From an uncultured Collinsella sp. (lineage in GTDB: Bacteria > Actinomycetota > Coriobacteriia > Coriobacteriales > Coriobacteriaceae): 64,000 nt of DNA. Location of the stretch: positions 1 to 64,000 of the forward strand of contig CAUEQD010000002.1 of the NCBI GenBank assembly GCA_959019945.1, written 5' to 3'. Within the stretch, counting starts at the first letter, position 1; every line of letters starts with the position of its first letter. This document shows positions 51,390-60,889 of this stretch, in pieces. The notes under the pieces are model-generated. The model ran no database searches, was not told the DNA's origin, and saw only the letters and a list, made by a program, of their open reading frames with translations. Both the position numbers and the translations under genes were made by a program.

Positions 51390-54389
51390 ATGAGCGACAT
51401 CATGAGGCCGATCCCGTTTTCGCAGCTGATGAACTGGATCATCGAGGAGCACAAGACCCAGGACGCCATCTTTGGCGTGCGCAAGATGGTTACGACCAAC
51501 CAGGAGGGCGCGCTTCCCATTTTTGACGAGCGCATCGAGACTCCGTTTGGCCCGGCCGCCGGTCCCAATACGCAGCTTGCCCAGAACATCGTGGCATCCT
51601 ACGTGGCCGGTTCCCGCTTCTTTGAGCTCAAGACCGTCCAGGTTATGGACGGCGAGGAGCTCTCCAAGTGTGTGAACAAGCCCTGCATCGTGGCGCAGGA
51701 CGAGTGCTACAACTGTGAGTGGTCGACCGAGCTCGAGGTTCCGCAGGCCTTTGCCGAGTACGTGAAGGCATGGTTCGCCTGCCACCTCATCGCTCGCGAG
51801 TACGGCCTGGGAAGCCCGGACGGTTTTGTCTTCAACATGTCCGTGGGTTATGGCCTGGAGGGCATCAAGAGCCCCAAGGTCGACGCCTACATCGAGGGTA
51901 TGAAGGACGCCAGCGGCTCCGACGTCTGGAACGAGTGCCGCACATGGGCGCTCGCCAACCTGGACAAGTTTGAGCATGTCGATGCCGCATTTGTCGAGTC
52001 CATCCCGGCGCGCGTGTCCAACTCCATCACCGAGTCTACCCTGCACGGCTGCCCGCCGGCGGAGATCGAGCGCATCGCGACCTATCTGATCACCGAGAAG
52101 GGCCTTAACACCTACATCAAGTGCAACCCCACGCTGCTGGGCTATGAGTTTGCCCGCCAGCGTCTGAACGAGCTGGGCTTTGACTACATCGTCTTCGACG
52201 ATACGCACTTCCGCGAGGACTTGCAGTGGGTCGACGCCGTGCCCATGTTCGAGCGCCTGATTGCCCTGTGCGCCGAGCGCGGCCTGGAGTTTGGCGTCAA
52301 GCTGACCAACACCTTCCCCGTCGACGTGACGAGAAACGAGCTGCCCTCCACCGAGATGTACATGTCGGGCCGTTCGCTGTTCTCGCTGACCATCGAGGCC
52401 GCCCGTCGCATTACCGAGCAGTTCGATGGCAAGCTGCGCATCAGCTACTCCGGTGGTGCCACGGTCTACAACATCCGCGCCCTGTACGATGCCGGCATTT
52501 GGCCCGTCACCTTGGCGACCGACGTGCTCAAGCCCGGTGGCTACGAGCGCTTTAGCCAGATGGCTGGCGAGTTTACCGACCTGGATGGCAAGCCGTTCGC
52601 GGGCGTCTCGCTCGAGGCCGTGACCGCGATCCAGACCGATTCGCTCACCAACCCGCTCTACAAAAAGCCGCTGCGTCCGCTGCCCGACCGCAAGGTCGCC
52701 GGCAAGAGCCCGCTTTCCGACTGCTTTACCACGCCGTGCCGTACGAGCTGCCCCATTCAGCAGGATATTCCCGCCTACTTGGCGGCTGTGGACGAGGGCC
52801 GCTACGAGGACGCGCTCAACATCATCATCGAGCGCAACGCCCTGCCGTTCATTACCGGCACCATCTGCCCGCATCCCTGCGGTCGTGCCTGCGAGCGTGC
52901 GTTCTACGAGCCCGAGGGCGCCCAGATTCGCGCCAGCAAGCTCAAGGCCGCCCGCGAGGCCATGACCGCCGTGCTGCCCAAGCTGCGCGCCCAGGCCATT
53001 GCTAACGACGGTGAGCACAACGTTGCCGTTATCGGTGGCGGCCCGGCCGGTCTGGCGACGGCGTTCTTCCTGACGCGTGCCGGCGTGTCCGTCACCATCT
53101 TTGAGGCCCGCGATTCGCTCGGCGGCGTGGTCCGTCACGTGATCCCCGAGTTCCGTATCGCCAGCGACGATATCTCGCACGACGCCGAGCTTTGCCTGGC
53201 CTTTGGTGCCAAGGTTCAGCTCAACGCTCGCGTGGATTCCATTGAAGAGCTCAAGGCCCAGGGCTTTACCGACGTGGTCGTGGCCACCGGTGCCTGGATG
53301 CCCGGCTCTGCGGGCTTGGGCGAGGGTGCCGAGCTCGACGTGCTGGAGTTCCTCGAGACCGCCAAGAAGGGCGAGAAGCTCGAGCTGGGCGAGGACGTCG
53401 TGGTCATCGGCGCCGGCAACACCGCCATGGACGCGGCACGCGTGGCCAAGCGCCTGACCGGTGTGAAGAACGTGCGCCTGGTGTATCGCCGCACCAAGAA
53501 GCAGATGCCCGCCGACGAGGAAGAGCTCGATCTTGCTCTTGCCGATGGCGTTGAGTTCTGCGAGCTGCTGGCGCCTAGGGCACTCAACGGCGCCGTGCTG
53601 ACCTGCGATGTCATGGAGCTCGGCGAGCCGGATGCAAGCGGCCGCCGCAGCCCCGTCGCCACGGGCGAGACCGTCGAGCTGCCCGCCACCACGGTGATCT
53701 GCGCCGTGGGCGAGGGCATCGATGCCAGCCTGTACGATGCTGCGGGCGTTGAGCACGACCGTCGCGGTCGCCTTGCCGCTACTTCCACCGGCGTCGAGGG
53801 TGTTTGGGCTGCAGGTGACTGCCGTCGCGGTCCTGCCACCGTGGTCGAGGCTATTGCCGACGCCGCCGAGGTCGCCCGTGCCATCGCCGGCGTGGACTTT
53901 AACAAGTACGCCGACTGCAACGAGCAGGCCGGCCGCGAGGACACCTGCTACGAGCGCAAGGGATCGCTGTGCCGCGACAAGCGCAACTGCACCAAGACCC
54001 GCTGCCTGGGCTGCGGCTCGGTGTGCGAGGTCTGCTGCGACGTGTGTCCCAACCGCGCCAACGTGGCAATTAAGGTGCCGGGCCTGGCCAAACATCAGGT
54101 CGTCCACGTCGATGGCATGTGCAACGAGTGCGGCAACTGCGCCGTATTCTGCCCCTACCAGGAGGGTCGTCCCTACAAGGACAAGCTCACCCTGTTCTGG
54201 AGCGAGCAGGACATGGAGAACTCCGAGAACGAGGGCTTCCTGGCTGTGGACGAGGACCACTTTAAAGTCCGCGTCGCCGGCACGGTCCGCACCGTCTCGG
54301 TCGATGCCGTCAACACCGGTCTGCCCGAGGCCGTCCGCCTGACCATCAAGGCCGTGTGCGACAGCTATCCGTATCTCCTTAAGAAATAG
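51390..54389 (+). CDS. ygfK: Putative selenate reductase YgfK-type iron-sulphur flavoprotein
   Basis: 999 residues. Domains in order: a dihydroorotate-dehydrogenase-like barrel (to about 430), a CRTSC Fe-S region near 449, an FAD site IGGGPAGLATAFFL near 547, an NAD(P) site VIGAGNTAMDAAR near 671, and a C-terminal cysteine-rich domain with CLGCGSVCEVCCDVCP and CNECGNCAVFCP (about 866-920). In E. coli, YgfK is linked to selenate reduction and to SsnA/XdhD. Here it is the likely electron-transfer partner of the molybdo-hydroxylase. GAGAGGAG precedes ATG 51390. Confidence 0.9.
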   Translation: MSDIMRPIPFSQLMNWIIEEHKTQDAIFGVRKMVTTNQEGALPIFDERIETPFGPAAGPNTQLAQNIVASYVAGSRFFELKTVQVMDGEELSKCVNKPCIVAQDECYNCEWSTELEVPQAFAEYVKAWFACHLIAREYGLGSPDGFVFNMSVGYGLEGIKSPKVDAYIEGMKDASGSDVWNECRTWALANLDKFEHVDAAFVESIPARVSNSITESTLHGCPPAEIERIATYLITEKGLNTYIKCNPTLLGYEFARQRLNELGFDYIVFDDTHFREDLQWVDAVPMFERLIALCAERGLEFGVKLTNTFPVDVTRNELPSTEMYMSGRSLFSLTIEAARRITEQFDGKLRISYSGGATVYNIRALYDAGIWPVTLATDVLKPGGYERFSQMAGEFTDLDGKPFAGVSLEAVTAIQTDSLTNPLYKKPLRPLPDRKVAGKSPLSDCFTTPCRTSCPIQQDIPAYLAAVDEGRYEDALNIIIERNALPFITGTICPHPCGRACERAFYEPEGAQIRASKLKAAREAMTAVLPKLRAQAIANDGEHNVAVIGGGPAGLATAFFLTRAGVSVTIFEARDSLGGVVRHVIPEFRIASDDISHDAELCLAFGAKVQLNARVDSIEELKAQGFTDVVVATGAWMPGSAGLGEGAELDVLEFLETAKKGEKLELGEDVVVIGAGNTAMDAARVAKRLTGVKNVRLVYRRTKKQMPADEEELDLALADGVEFCELLAPRALNGAVLTCDVMELGEPDASGRRSPVATGETVELPATTVICAVGEGIDASLYDAAGVEHDRRGRLAATSTGVEGVWAAGDCRRGPATVVEAIADAAEVARAIAGVDFNKYADCNEQAGREDTCYERKGSLCRDKRNCTKTRCLGCGSVCEVCCDVCPNRANVAIKVPGLAKHQVVHVDGMCNECGNCAVFCPYQEGRPYKDKLTLFWSEQDMENSENEGFLAVDEDHFKVRVAGTVRTVSVDAVNTGLPEAVRLTIKAVCDSYPYLLKK

Positions 54390-54400
54390 GCGAGTCTCTT

Positions 54401-54880
54401 ATGGCCAAATCCATTCAACATAACGTGGCCTACGTTGCCTGCGGAAGTGGTTGCGCCTCCGCAGGCGGCGACGCCCGCTGCAGCGAAGGCTGCATTGGCT
54501 GTGGCGCCTGCGTCACGGCCTGCCCCCACGGTGCCATTGCGCTGGTCGATGGCATCGCCCGCGTGGATCGCTCCAAGTGCACGGGCTGTGGCCTGTGCGG
54601 CATGGCGTGTCCACAGCGCGTGATTGCCTTCGTTCCCGGCTACCAGAACATCCTGGTGCGCTGCAACAACACCGACAAGGGCGCCATTGCGCGCAAGATC
54701 TGCGACACGAGCTGCATCGGTTGCGGCATGTGCGCCAAAAAGTGCCCTGCCAGCGCTATCCGCATCGAGGACAACTGCGCCCATATCGACGGCGCGGACT
54801 GCCTGTCGTGCGGCATGTGCGCCGTCGTCTGCCCGCATGGCGCCATCCACGACCGCACCGGCATCGCCGCCGGCGTGTAG
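54401..54880 (+). CDS. Polyferredoxin with four 4Fe-4S motifs
   Basis: 159 residues with four CxxCxxCxxxCP motifs: CIGCGACVTACPHG, CTGCGLCGMACPQ, CIGCGMCAKKCPA and CLSCGMCAVVCPHG. It would hold four cubane clusters, as in the ferredoxin part of RnfB. It sits between YgfK and the molybdo-hydroxylase (11 and 12 bp gaps) and so probably passes electrons from one to the other. No membrane segment is apparent. Confidence 0.92.
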   Translation: MAKSIQHNVAYVACGSGCASAGGDARCSEGCIGCGACVTACPHGAIALVDGIARVDRSKCTGCGLCGMACPQRVIAFVPGYQNILVRCNNTDKGAIARKICDTSCIGCGMCAKKCPASAIRIEDNCAHIDGADCLSCGMCAVVCPHGAIHDRTGIAAGV

Positions 54881-54892
54881 AAGGGAATCACC

Positions 54893-57670
54893 ATGGCACA
54901 GGAATTCACTTTTACCGTTAACGGCGTCGAGCGCACGACGACTCAGAACAAGCCGCTGCTCCGCTACTTGCGCGACGACCTGCATATCCATTCCGCTAAG
55001 GACGGCTGCTCCGAGGGCGCCTGCGGTACCTGCACCATCCATGTGGACGGCGCGGCCGTCAAGGCGTGCGTGCTGACCACCGCTCTTGCCGCCGGCCGTA
55101 ATATCGTGACCGTCGAGGGCCTGCCCGAGGACGTGCGCGAGGCCTTTGTGTACGCCTTTGGCGCCGTGGGCGCCGTGCAGTGCGGTTTTTGCATCCCCGG
55201 CATGGTCATGGCGGGTGCAGCGCTCATCGCCGAGGACCCCGAGCCCACCGAGGAGCAGATCAAGTACGCCATCCGCGGCAACGTCTGCCGCTGCACCGGC
55301 TACAAAAAGATTATCGAGGGCATCTCGCTGGCCGCTGCGGTACTCCGCGGCGAAAAGCAGATCGACGAGGATCTGGAGCGCGGCGATGACTACGGCGTGG
55401 GTAAGCGCGCCTTCCGCATCGACGTGCGCAAGAAGGTGCTCGGCGAGGGCAAGTACCCCGACGACATCGACGAGATCGACCAGCCGGGCCTGACCTATGC
55501 CAGCGCCGTGCGCTCCAAGTACCCGCGCGCCCGTGTGCTCTCCATCGATACCTCCAAGGCCGAGGCCCTGCCCGGTGTGGTGGGTATCCTGCGCGCCGAG
55601 GACGTGCCGGTCAACCAGGTCGGCCACCTTATCCAGGACTGGGACGTCATGATCGCGGCGGGCGATATCACCCGCTGCGTGGGCGATGCCATCGTGCTGG
55701 TGGTTGCCGAGGACGAGGCGACGCTCGAGAAGGCCAAGAAGCTCGTAAAGATCGAATACGAGCCGCTGGGGCCCGTGCGCAACATTGTCGAGGCCAGGGC
55801 CGCCGACGCCCCACGCCTGCATGACAGCTTCTTTGCCTTTGGCAACACGGTGGAGCTCAAGGACAACGTGTGCCAGAGCCGTCATGTGACGCGCGGCGAC
55901 GCCGCCAAGGCGCTGGCGGAGAGCGCATTCACCGTGACGCAGCGCTTTTCCACGCCCTTTACCGAGCATGCCTTCTTGGAGCCCGAGTGCGCCGTGGCGT
56001 TCCCGTATAAGAACGGCGTCAAGGTGCAGTCGACCGACCAGGGTGCCTACGACACGCGCAAAGAGTGTGCCCACATGTTTGGCTGGGACAACGAGCCCGA
56101 GCGCGTGGTCGTCGAGACCATGCTCGTGGGTGGCGGCTTTGGCGGCAAGGAGGACGTGTCCATCCAGCACCTGGCCGCGCTCGCCGCATATAAGTTCCAG
56201 CGTCCCGTGAAGTGCAAACTCACGCGCGCCGAGTCGCTCGCGTTCCATCCCAAGCGCCACGCCATGGACGGCACCTTTACGCTGGGTTGCGACGCCGAGG
56301 GCAACTTTACCGGCCTGGACTGCGAGATCAACTTTGATACCGGCGCCTACGCTTCGCTGTGCGGCCCGGTGCTCGAGCGCGCCTGCACGCATGCCGTCGG
56401 CCCCTACAAGTACCAGAACACCGACATTCGCGGCTTTGGCTACTACACCAACAACCCGCCCGCCGGTGCATTCCGCGGCTTTGGCGTTTGCCAGTCCGAG
56501 TTTGCGCTCGAGAGTCTCATCGACCTGCTGGCCGAGAAGGTCGGCCTGGATCCGTGGGAGATCCGCTACCGCAACGCCATCGAGCCGGGCGAGATTCTGC
56601 CCAACGGCCAGATTGCCGACTGCTCCACGGCGCTGAAGGAGACGCTGCTCGAGGTCAAGGATGCCTACTACGCGCATCCCGGCCACGCTGGCATCGCCTG
56701 TGCCATGAAGAACGCCGGCGTGGGCGTCGGCCTGCCCGATGCCGGCCGCTGCAAGATTCGCATCGAGGATGGCCGTGCCGTGGTCTACGCTGCCACGTCC
56801 GACATCGGCCAGGGCTGCAACACCGTCTTTTTGCAGGACGTTGCCGAGGCCTGCGGTCTGCCGCTGAGCTGCATTGCCAACGGCGAGTGCTCGACCGAGA
56901 ACGCCCCCGACTCCGGTACCACGTCCGGCTCGCGCCAGACGGTCGTGACCGGCGAGGCCGTGCGTGGCGCCGCCTTCTTGCTGCGCGACGCCATGCTTGG
57001 CATCGAGGCTGGCAAGCCCGCGCCTACCACTCCGGTGAGCGCTCATGGCGACGGCGCCAAGATCGAGTACGACGACGGTCGCGCCTATCAGCTGCACACG
57101 CAGGAGCTCGTCGCCGGCCAGGGTATGCATCCTCAGGATCCCGCGGCAGCCATCAAGGCGCTCGAGGGATGCGAGTTTGGCTACGTGTACCTGGAGCCGA
57201 CCGACAAGCTGGGTGCGGATGTTCCCAACCCCAAGAGCCACATCTGCTACGGCTTTGCCACGCATGTGGTCATTTTGGATGATGACGGCCGCGTGAGCGA
57301 GGTCTATGCTGCGCACGATTCCGGCAAGGTAGTCAACCCCATCTCCATCCAGGGTCAGATCGAAGGCGGCGTGCTCATGGGTATGGGCTATGCGCTTACC
57401 GAGGACTGGCCGCTCAAGGACTGCGTGCCCCAGGCAAGGTACGGCACGCTCGGGTTGTTCCGTGCGCCCGAGATTCCGGATATCCACGCCATCTACGTGG
57501 AGAAGGACGAGCTGCTGCCCGTGGCATACGGCGGCAAGGGCATCGGCGAGATCGCGACGATTCCCACGGCGCCCGCCGTGCAGAACGCTTACCGCGCGTT
57601 TGACGGCAAGCTGCGTCCAGATCTGCCCATGGTGGATACGCCGTACAGCCGCGCCCGTCGCCGCGGGTAG
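54893..57670 (+). CDS. Selenium-dependent xanthine dehydrogenase-type molybdenum hydroxylase (XdhD-like)
   Basis: 925 residues. An N-terminal domain binds two 2Fe-2S clusters (C39, C44, C47, C59 and C97, C100, C132, C134), then a large molybdopterin domain starts near 165, ending in YGGKGIGEIATIPTAP with the likely catalytic Glu. There is no FAD domain in the chain and no ygfM-like FAD subunit gene in the window. The ssnA-ygfK-xdhD neighbourhood matches known selenium-dependent molybdenum hydroxylases, in which selenium is a labile ligand, not selenocysteine. GAAGGGAATC precedes ATG 54893. Confidence 0.9.
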   Translation: MAQEFTFTVNGVERTTTQNKPLLRYLRDDLHIHSAKDGCSEGACGTCTIHVDGAAVKACVLTTALAAGRNIVTVEGLPEDVREAFVYAFGAVGAVQCGFCIPGMVMAGAALIAEDPEPTEEQIKYAIRGNVCRCTGYKKIIEGISLAAAVLRGEKQIDEDLERGDDYGVGKRAFRIDVRKKVLGEGKYPDDIDEIDQPGLTYASAVRSKYPRARVLSIDTSKAEALPGVVGILRAEDVPVNQVGHLIQDWDVMIAAGDITRCVGDAIVLVVAEDEATLEKAKKLVKIEYEPLGPVRNIVEARAADAPRLHDSFFAFGNTVELKDNVCQSRHVTRGDAAKALAESAFTVTQRFSTPFTEHAFLEPECAVAFPYKNGVKVQSTDQGAYDTRKECAHMFGWDNEPERVVVETMLVGGGFGGKEDVSIQHLAALAAYKFQRPVKCKLTRAESLAFHPKRHAMDGTFTLGCDAEGNFTGLDCEINFDTGAYASLCGPVLERACTHAVGPYKYQNTDIRGFGYYTNNPPAGAFRGFGVCQSEFALESLIDLLAEKVGLDPWEIRYRNAIEPGEILPNGQIADCSTALKETLLEVKDAYYAHPGHAGIACAMKNAGVGVGLPDAGRCKIRIEDGRAVVYAATSDIGQGCNTVFLQDVAEACGLPLSCIANGECSTENAPDSGTTSGSRQTVVTGEAVRGAAFLLRDAMLGIEAGKPAPTTPVSAHGDGAKIEYDDGRAYQLHTQELVAGQGMHPQDPAAAIKALEGCEFGYVYLEPTDKLGADVPNPKSHICYGFATHVVILDDDGRVSEVYAAHDSGKVVNPISIQGQIEGGVLMGMGYALTEDWPLKDCVPQARYGTLGLFRAPEIPDIHAIYVEKDELLPVAYGGKGIGEIATIPTAPAVQNAYRAFDGKLRPDLPMVDTPYSRARRRG

Positions 57671-57739
57671 GTTAGGGCGCGGACAGCCATTACTGACGAG
57701 CTGTTCGCGCTCAACATCAACTGCATATGCTGCACCTTT

Positions 57740-57775
57740 GGCCCCAGCTCCATCGCGAGCCGGGGCCTTTTGTTT
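57740..57775 (+). terminator. Intrinsic terminator after the purine cluster
   Basis: GGCCCCAGCTC/GAGCCGGGGCC stem followed by TTTTGTTT. Confidence 0.88.
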
Positions 57776-57791
57776 GGAGCGCCTCCGCATG

Positions 57792-58260
57792 CGGAAGCTG
57801 CGTCCCAGATTTCGGCTCCAGAATGGGACGCGCTTTCCGGTTGGAGCTTCAAACGGAAAGCGCGTCCCGGAATCCGCGCCTGGAATGGGACGCACTTTCC
57901 GGAACAGCCCTCAACCGGAAACTGCGACCCGGAATCGACGCTCGGAACGGGATGCGCTTTCCCTTGGGGCTCTCAGCGGAAAATGTATCCCGGAATCAGG
58001 CCTCGGAGTGGGATGCACTTTCCGGAACGGTCCTCAACCGGAAACTGTGTCCCAGAATCGACACTCGGAACGGGATATGCTTTCCGGAACGGCCTTCAAG
58101 CGGAAATTGCATCCCGTTCTGAGCCTTCATTCCGGGACACGGTTTCCGCTAGGCATGCCATCTGGAAAGCGCATTCCGTTTTGAGTGTCCGAACTGGGAC
58201 ACGCTTTCCGCGGGAGTGGCTGTTGGGAAAACGCGGCCCAGATAGGGGGGGGGATGCGAC
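57792..58260. repeat. Palindromic repeat array 1 (eight units, 62-bp period)
   Basis: Units of 48 bp start at 57792, 57854, 57916, 57977, 58039, 58101, 58163 and 58225: spacing 62 bp except one of 61. Each unit has arms resembling CGGAAANYGCGTCCC and its reverse (GGGAYGCGCTTTCCG) around an 18-nt interior; 14-bp linkers are mostly like GAACGGCCTCAAC. The last unit decays into a run of G. The array spans the gap between the purine-cluster terminator and the AbiEi-like gene end. Confidence 0.92.
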
Positions 58261-58285
58261 CCGGCAATGCGTGGCTCAACAGCCC

Positions 58286-59284
58286 CTACAGCTCTACCTC
58301 GTTGAGCCATGTCGGCAGCGCGGTCTGCCGGATACCTGCCGTCTGCAGCTTTTTGGCGAGCATTCCTGCCGAGCGGACCTCGTTCATGGTAAAGCGCAGC
58401 AGGGGGTGACCGTAGAGCGATAGATGCGCCTCGCGCTGTCGTTCGGCAACGAGCGCCTCGGCAGCGGTGCGTCCGGCCAGCATGGTCTGGTCGGTATATT
58501 TGATGAGCCCGTCGAGCTCGCCCAGTGTGAGTTCCCGCGCCTGACGCTCCCAGGCAAAGTCCGTTCGTATGGGCTTGGCCGAATCGAAGGGGTCCGTCAA
58601 CTCGTATTGAAGCCAGTCGGGCGCAAAGCCCGTCTCGATCATGACGGCGCGGGCGACCGATTCCCCGCCGCTCTCGGCGCGGGCGTCGGCATATCGAAGC
58701 GTTGTGAGGGCGGTACGAATCGCGCGACCATTGCGGGCGGTCGCTCGTTGCTCGACGGCCTCCATCAACTGCTCTCGTGTAAGGCCGAGCTTTGAGATTG
58801 CCGAATCGGCAATGGGCATGCCGTCGGCAAAACCAGTTTGCAGCAGGCAATCTGTGGCCGTTTGGATGGGCGGCGTTACCGATATGCCGGCTCTACGTAT
58901 TGCTCCGGCCGGCTCAATCTGGTGCCGCTGAATATGCGCGCCCGGACGAGCCGACGGCTTTGTCGAGCTGCAAACATGCACGACATTCAGGTGTCGCCAC
59001 GAGACCTCGAGCCCCAGCAGGCAGGCGGCCGAAAACGAGCAGAACGTCCAATCGGGGTGGATGATCGCAAGGGCGCGAATAATCTCGCAATGACGCTGCG
59101 CTCGGTTGAGTTCATCCCAGCGCATTTTACGCGCGAACAGTCCCGGCATGGGCGAGACGACCATGTCGCCGATGCGCCGAAGGAGCGCTTTTCGGATCGC
59201 CGTGCTCGGGGGAATCAGACAGCGCCCCTCTTGTTCGGCTTGGGTGAGTAGTTGATCGATGAGTTGGTCATTGCAATGGGTCAT
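58286..59284 (-). CDS. AbiEi-like protein with VSR/DUF559-type nuclease fold
   Basis: 332 residues. The arrangement is an N-terminal AbiEi antitoxin-like region, a middle VHVCSS segment, and a C-terminal part (about 205-300) with ESGGES, RTDFAWE and ELDGLIKY. That E...D...ExxxK pattern recalls the PD-(D/E)xK nuclease fold of DUF559/VSR proteins often annotated next to AbiEi domains in actinobacteria. The start is ATG 59284, with AAAAGGAGG upstream. No cognate AbiEii nucleotidyltransferase lies next to it. It is flanked by repeat arrays 1 and 2. Confidence 0.7.
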   Translation of the reverse strand: MTHCNDQLIDQLLTQAEQEGRCLIPPSTAIRKALLRRIGDMVVSPMPGLFARKMRWDELNRAQRHCEIIRALAIIHPDWTFCSFSAACLLGLEVSWRHLNVVHVCSSTKPSARPGAHIQRHQIEPAGAIRRAGISVTPPIQTATDCLLQTGFADGMPIADSAISKLGLTREQLMEAVEQRATARNGRAIRTALTTLRYADARAESGGESVARAVMIETGFAPDWLQYELTDPFDSAKPIRTDFAWERQARELTLGELDGLIKYTDQTMLAGRTAAEALVAERQREAHLSLYGHPLLRFTMNEVRSAGMLAKKLQTAGIRQTALPTWLNEVEL

Positions 59285-59579
59285 GAGCTACCGCCTCCTT
59301 TTGGGTAGCAAAAACGTACCAGCTGGAACTTGCCGCTCAGCTGACCAAAAGCTGACCAAAATCTAACCATGCAGGTAGATGGCCTGTTTTCGGCGACATT
59401 TTTACATCCGAATCGGTGGGCGGTAATCGGCGACCTTGAACGGTAGCTAGATATGAAGTCTTGGTAAGTTTCGGGACGTGTACTTTTTTGAAAAAGAGCA
59501 TTCTATCTGCAGTTTCGTGTTTCTGGATCGCATATTTGAAGGCATGTGATAAGGGCTGCGGATCGCTGTCTTGTATCTG

Positions 59580-59785
59580 CGGAAACTGTGACCCGGAATT
59601 TACGTTCGGAATGGGACGCGCTTTCCGGAACAGCCCTCAAACGGAAATTGCATCCCGGAACGAGCTCTCAGAGCGGGATGAACTTTCCCAACGGGGCCGC
59701 AGGCGGAAATTGCATCCCGGATTCGACGCTCAGAATGGGATTCGCTTTCCGGTAGAGGCCTCAAATGGAAGATGCGTCCCAGGGC
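59580..59785. repeat. Palindromic repeat array 2 (four units, 62-bp period)
   Basis: Unit starts at 59580, 59642, 59704 and 59766 are exactly 62 bp apart, with the same 48-bp palindrome and 14-bp linker structure as array 1; the fourth unit is cut short near 59785. The rest of 59285-59871 holds a short direct repeat GCTGACCAAAA (59340-59361) and no gene. Confidence 0.92.
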
Positions 59786-59871
59786 CCGCAACGGCGCCGC
59801 CGCGCAACTTTGTGTCCGCACGGACGGCTATGTTTACTGCAACGTAGCCATTCGTGGAAAGGACGGATGCC

Positions 59872-60513
59872 ATGGCAACGGATAAGACCGGTTATGTGAG
59901 CGTTGGTGCCCGGATCGAGGATAAGGTCATGCCCGACCGCGTGATCTTTAGCATTGGCTTTGGCGGCCGCTTTGATACCAAGGAGGCGTGCCTGGACGAT
60001 TACAACGCCGATCGCGCCAAGGTCGCCGCTGCGCTGGCGCCCTTTGGTCTGGATGACGAGTTAACGTGTCGCCGGTACACCTGCTATGCGCAGACGACGC
60101 GCAAAAGGGCAATCATCGTGGGCTACGACTACTATGCGTACGGCACGGTTGCCGCGCCTGTCGATTCGATTGATTGTGCGGCTGTGTGGACGGCGCTCAA
60201 CACCTGCGGATCGCGTGCCGACATGAACATTCGATTTGAACTTGCGGATGAGCGCGCGGCGGAGGACGTCCTGATTGCCCGCGCTGTCGAGCGCGCCCGC
60301 GGTAATGCGCAGGCGCTCGCTGCGGCCGCGGGGACTAAGCTGGGCGGCATCAAGCATATCTCGTATAACAGCCGGCCGGGGGATTATGGCACGGTATACT
60401 GCGCTGCCATGGGCGCTCCCGATGGGGCATCCGGAGGCCTTGGGGAAACGGTGCTGGATCCGGAACCCATCGAGGTTGAGTGCTCCGTGGACGTGGAGTG
60501 GTGGCTGGAGTAG
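59872..60513 (+). CDS. SIMPL (DUF541) domain protein
   Basis: 213 residues. The SIMPL/DUF541 fold is suggested by the N-terminal VSVGARIEDKVMPDRVIFSIGF, the helical AxRARGNAQALAAAAGTKLG block (RARGNAQALAAAAG) and the closing VECSVDVEWWLE strand. Members are periplasmic or cytoplasmic proteins of uncertain role (oxidative stress, signalling). No signal peptide is seen here. ATG 59872 follows GAAAGGAC. Upstream, TGTGTCCGCACGG and ACGTAGCC resemble the region before the exonuclease gene at about 62015-62055. Confidence 0.78.
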   Translation: MATDKTGYVSVGARIEDKVMPDRVIFSIGFGGRFDTKEACLDDYNADRAKVAAALAPFGLDDELTCRRYTCYAQTTRKRAIIVGYDYYAYGTVAAPVDSIDCAAVWTALNTCGSRADMNIRFELADERAAEDVLIARAVERARGNAQALAAAAGTKLGGIKHISYNSRPGDYGTVYCAAMGAPDGASGGLGETVLDPEPIEVECSVDVEWWLE

Positions 60514-60558
60514 TGGACGAGTCGGGCGGGCGTCGAGCTTTCATTACTGAAAAACCAT

Positions 60559-60587
60559 TTGTTAAACCTGACAACCGTGGGTAGAAT
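60559..60587 (+). promoter_or_regulatory. Promoter of candidate antitoxin RNA 1
   Basis: TTGTTA (60559-60564), 17 bp, TAGAAT (60582-60587). The same promoter occurs before RNA 2. Confidence 0.72.
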
Positions 60588-60593
60588 AAAGTC

Positions 60594-60681
60594 GACGGCA
60601 GCCCAAGTAGAGAAGAGCTGGGCAGCGCCGTTGCTTTGCTTAAGGGGTCAATGCCTTAACGGCGTCGACCCCTCTTCTTTT
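60594..60681 (+). ncRNA. Candidate type I antitoxin RNA 1
   Basis: Expected to begin near 60594 and end at a hairpin GGGGTC/GACCCC followed by TCTTCTTTT (to 60681). Its 5' hairpin is GACGGCAGCCCA/TGGGCAGCGCCGTT. Its last ~25 nt are antisense to the 3' end of the peptide gene on the other strand, including the stop codon, as in TxpA/RatA-like pairs. Confidence 0.55.
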
Positions 60682-60781
60682 GCTTCGTACGCTGCTTAAG
60701 TGCCTCGGAAAGTCCGATAAGCGCCGTGAGGAGCGAGACCAAAGCGGTCAGGAGCTTCACGAAATCAATCAGATCGGTCAT
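60656..60781 (-). CDS. Candidate type I toxin peptide, copy 1 (41 aa)
   Basis: 41 residues starting MTDLIDFVKLLTALV: one hydrophobic helix (about 4-26) then a very basic tail (KQKKRGRRR). Such a layout is typical of small membrane toxins of type I systems (TxpA/BsrG, Fst/Ldr, TisB types). GGAGGT (60789-60794) lies 7 nt before ATG 60781; a second ATG at 60787 is too close to it. The coding sequence is identical to copy 2 at 61507-61632. It is opposed by the antisense RNA at its 3' end and preceded by an SOS-box-like palindrome 91 bp upstream. Confidence 0.7.
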   Translation of the reverse strand: MTDLIDFVKLLTALVSLLTALIGLSEALKQRTKQKKRGRRR

Positions 60782-60845
60782 GGGCATCACCTCCCGTCGC
60801 ATGGAGGGCGCTGCCCGGCACATGGAACTGCCGTCAACAACAGCT

Positions 60846-60885
60846 ATCTTATCAAATTACAGCATAATATACGAATATATGTTCG
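60846..60885 (-). promoter_or_regulatory. Promoter and SOS-box-like palindrome for toxin copy 1
   Basis: On the minus strand CGAACATATATTCG (60872-60885) fits the Gram-positive LexA box (CGAACRNRYGTTCG) with one change. It overlaps TTCGTA as a -35, with TAAGAT (60846-60851) as a -10 at 18 bp. Confidence 0.5.
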
Positions 60886-60889
60886 CTTA

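Noticed and set aside
57727..58423. Open frames in the repeat array that translate to repeated peptides (GTALNRKL, WDALSG types)
   Set aside because: The peptides arise in several frames and on both strands from the 62-bp DNA repeat; there are no ribosome sites or codon bias.
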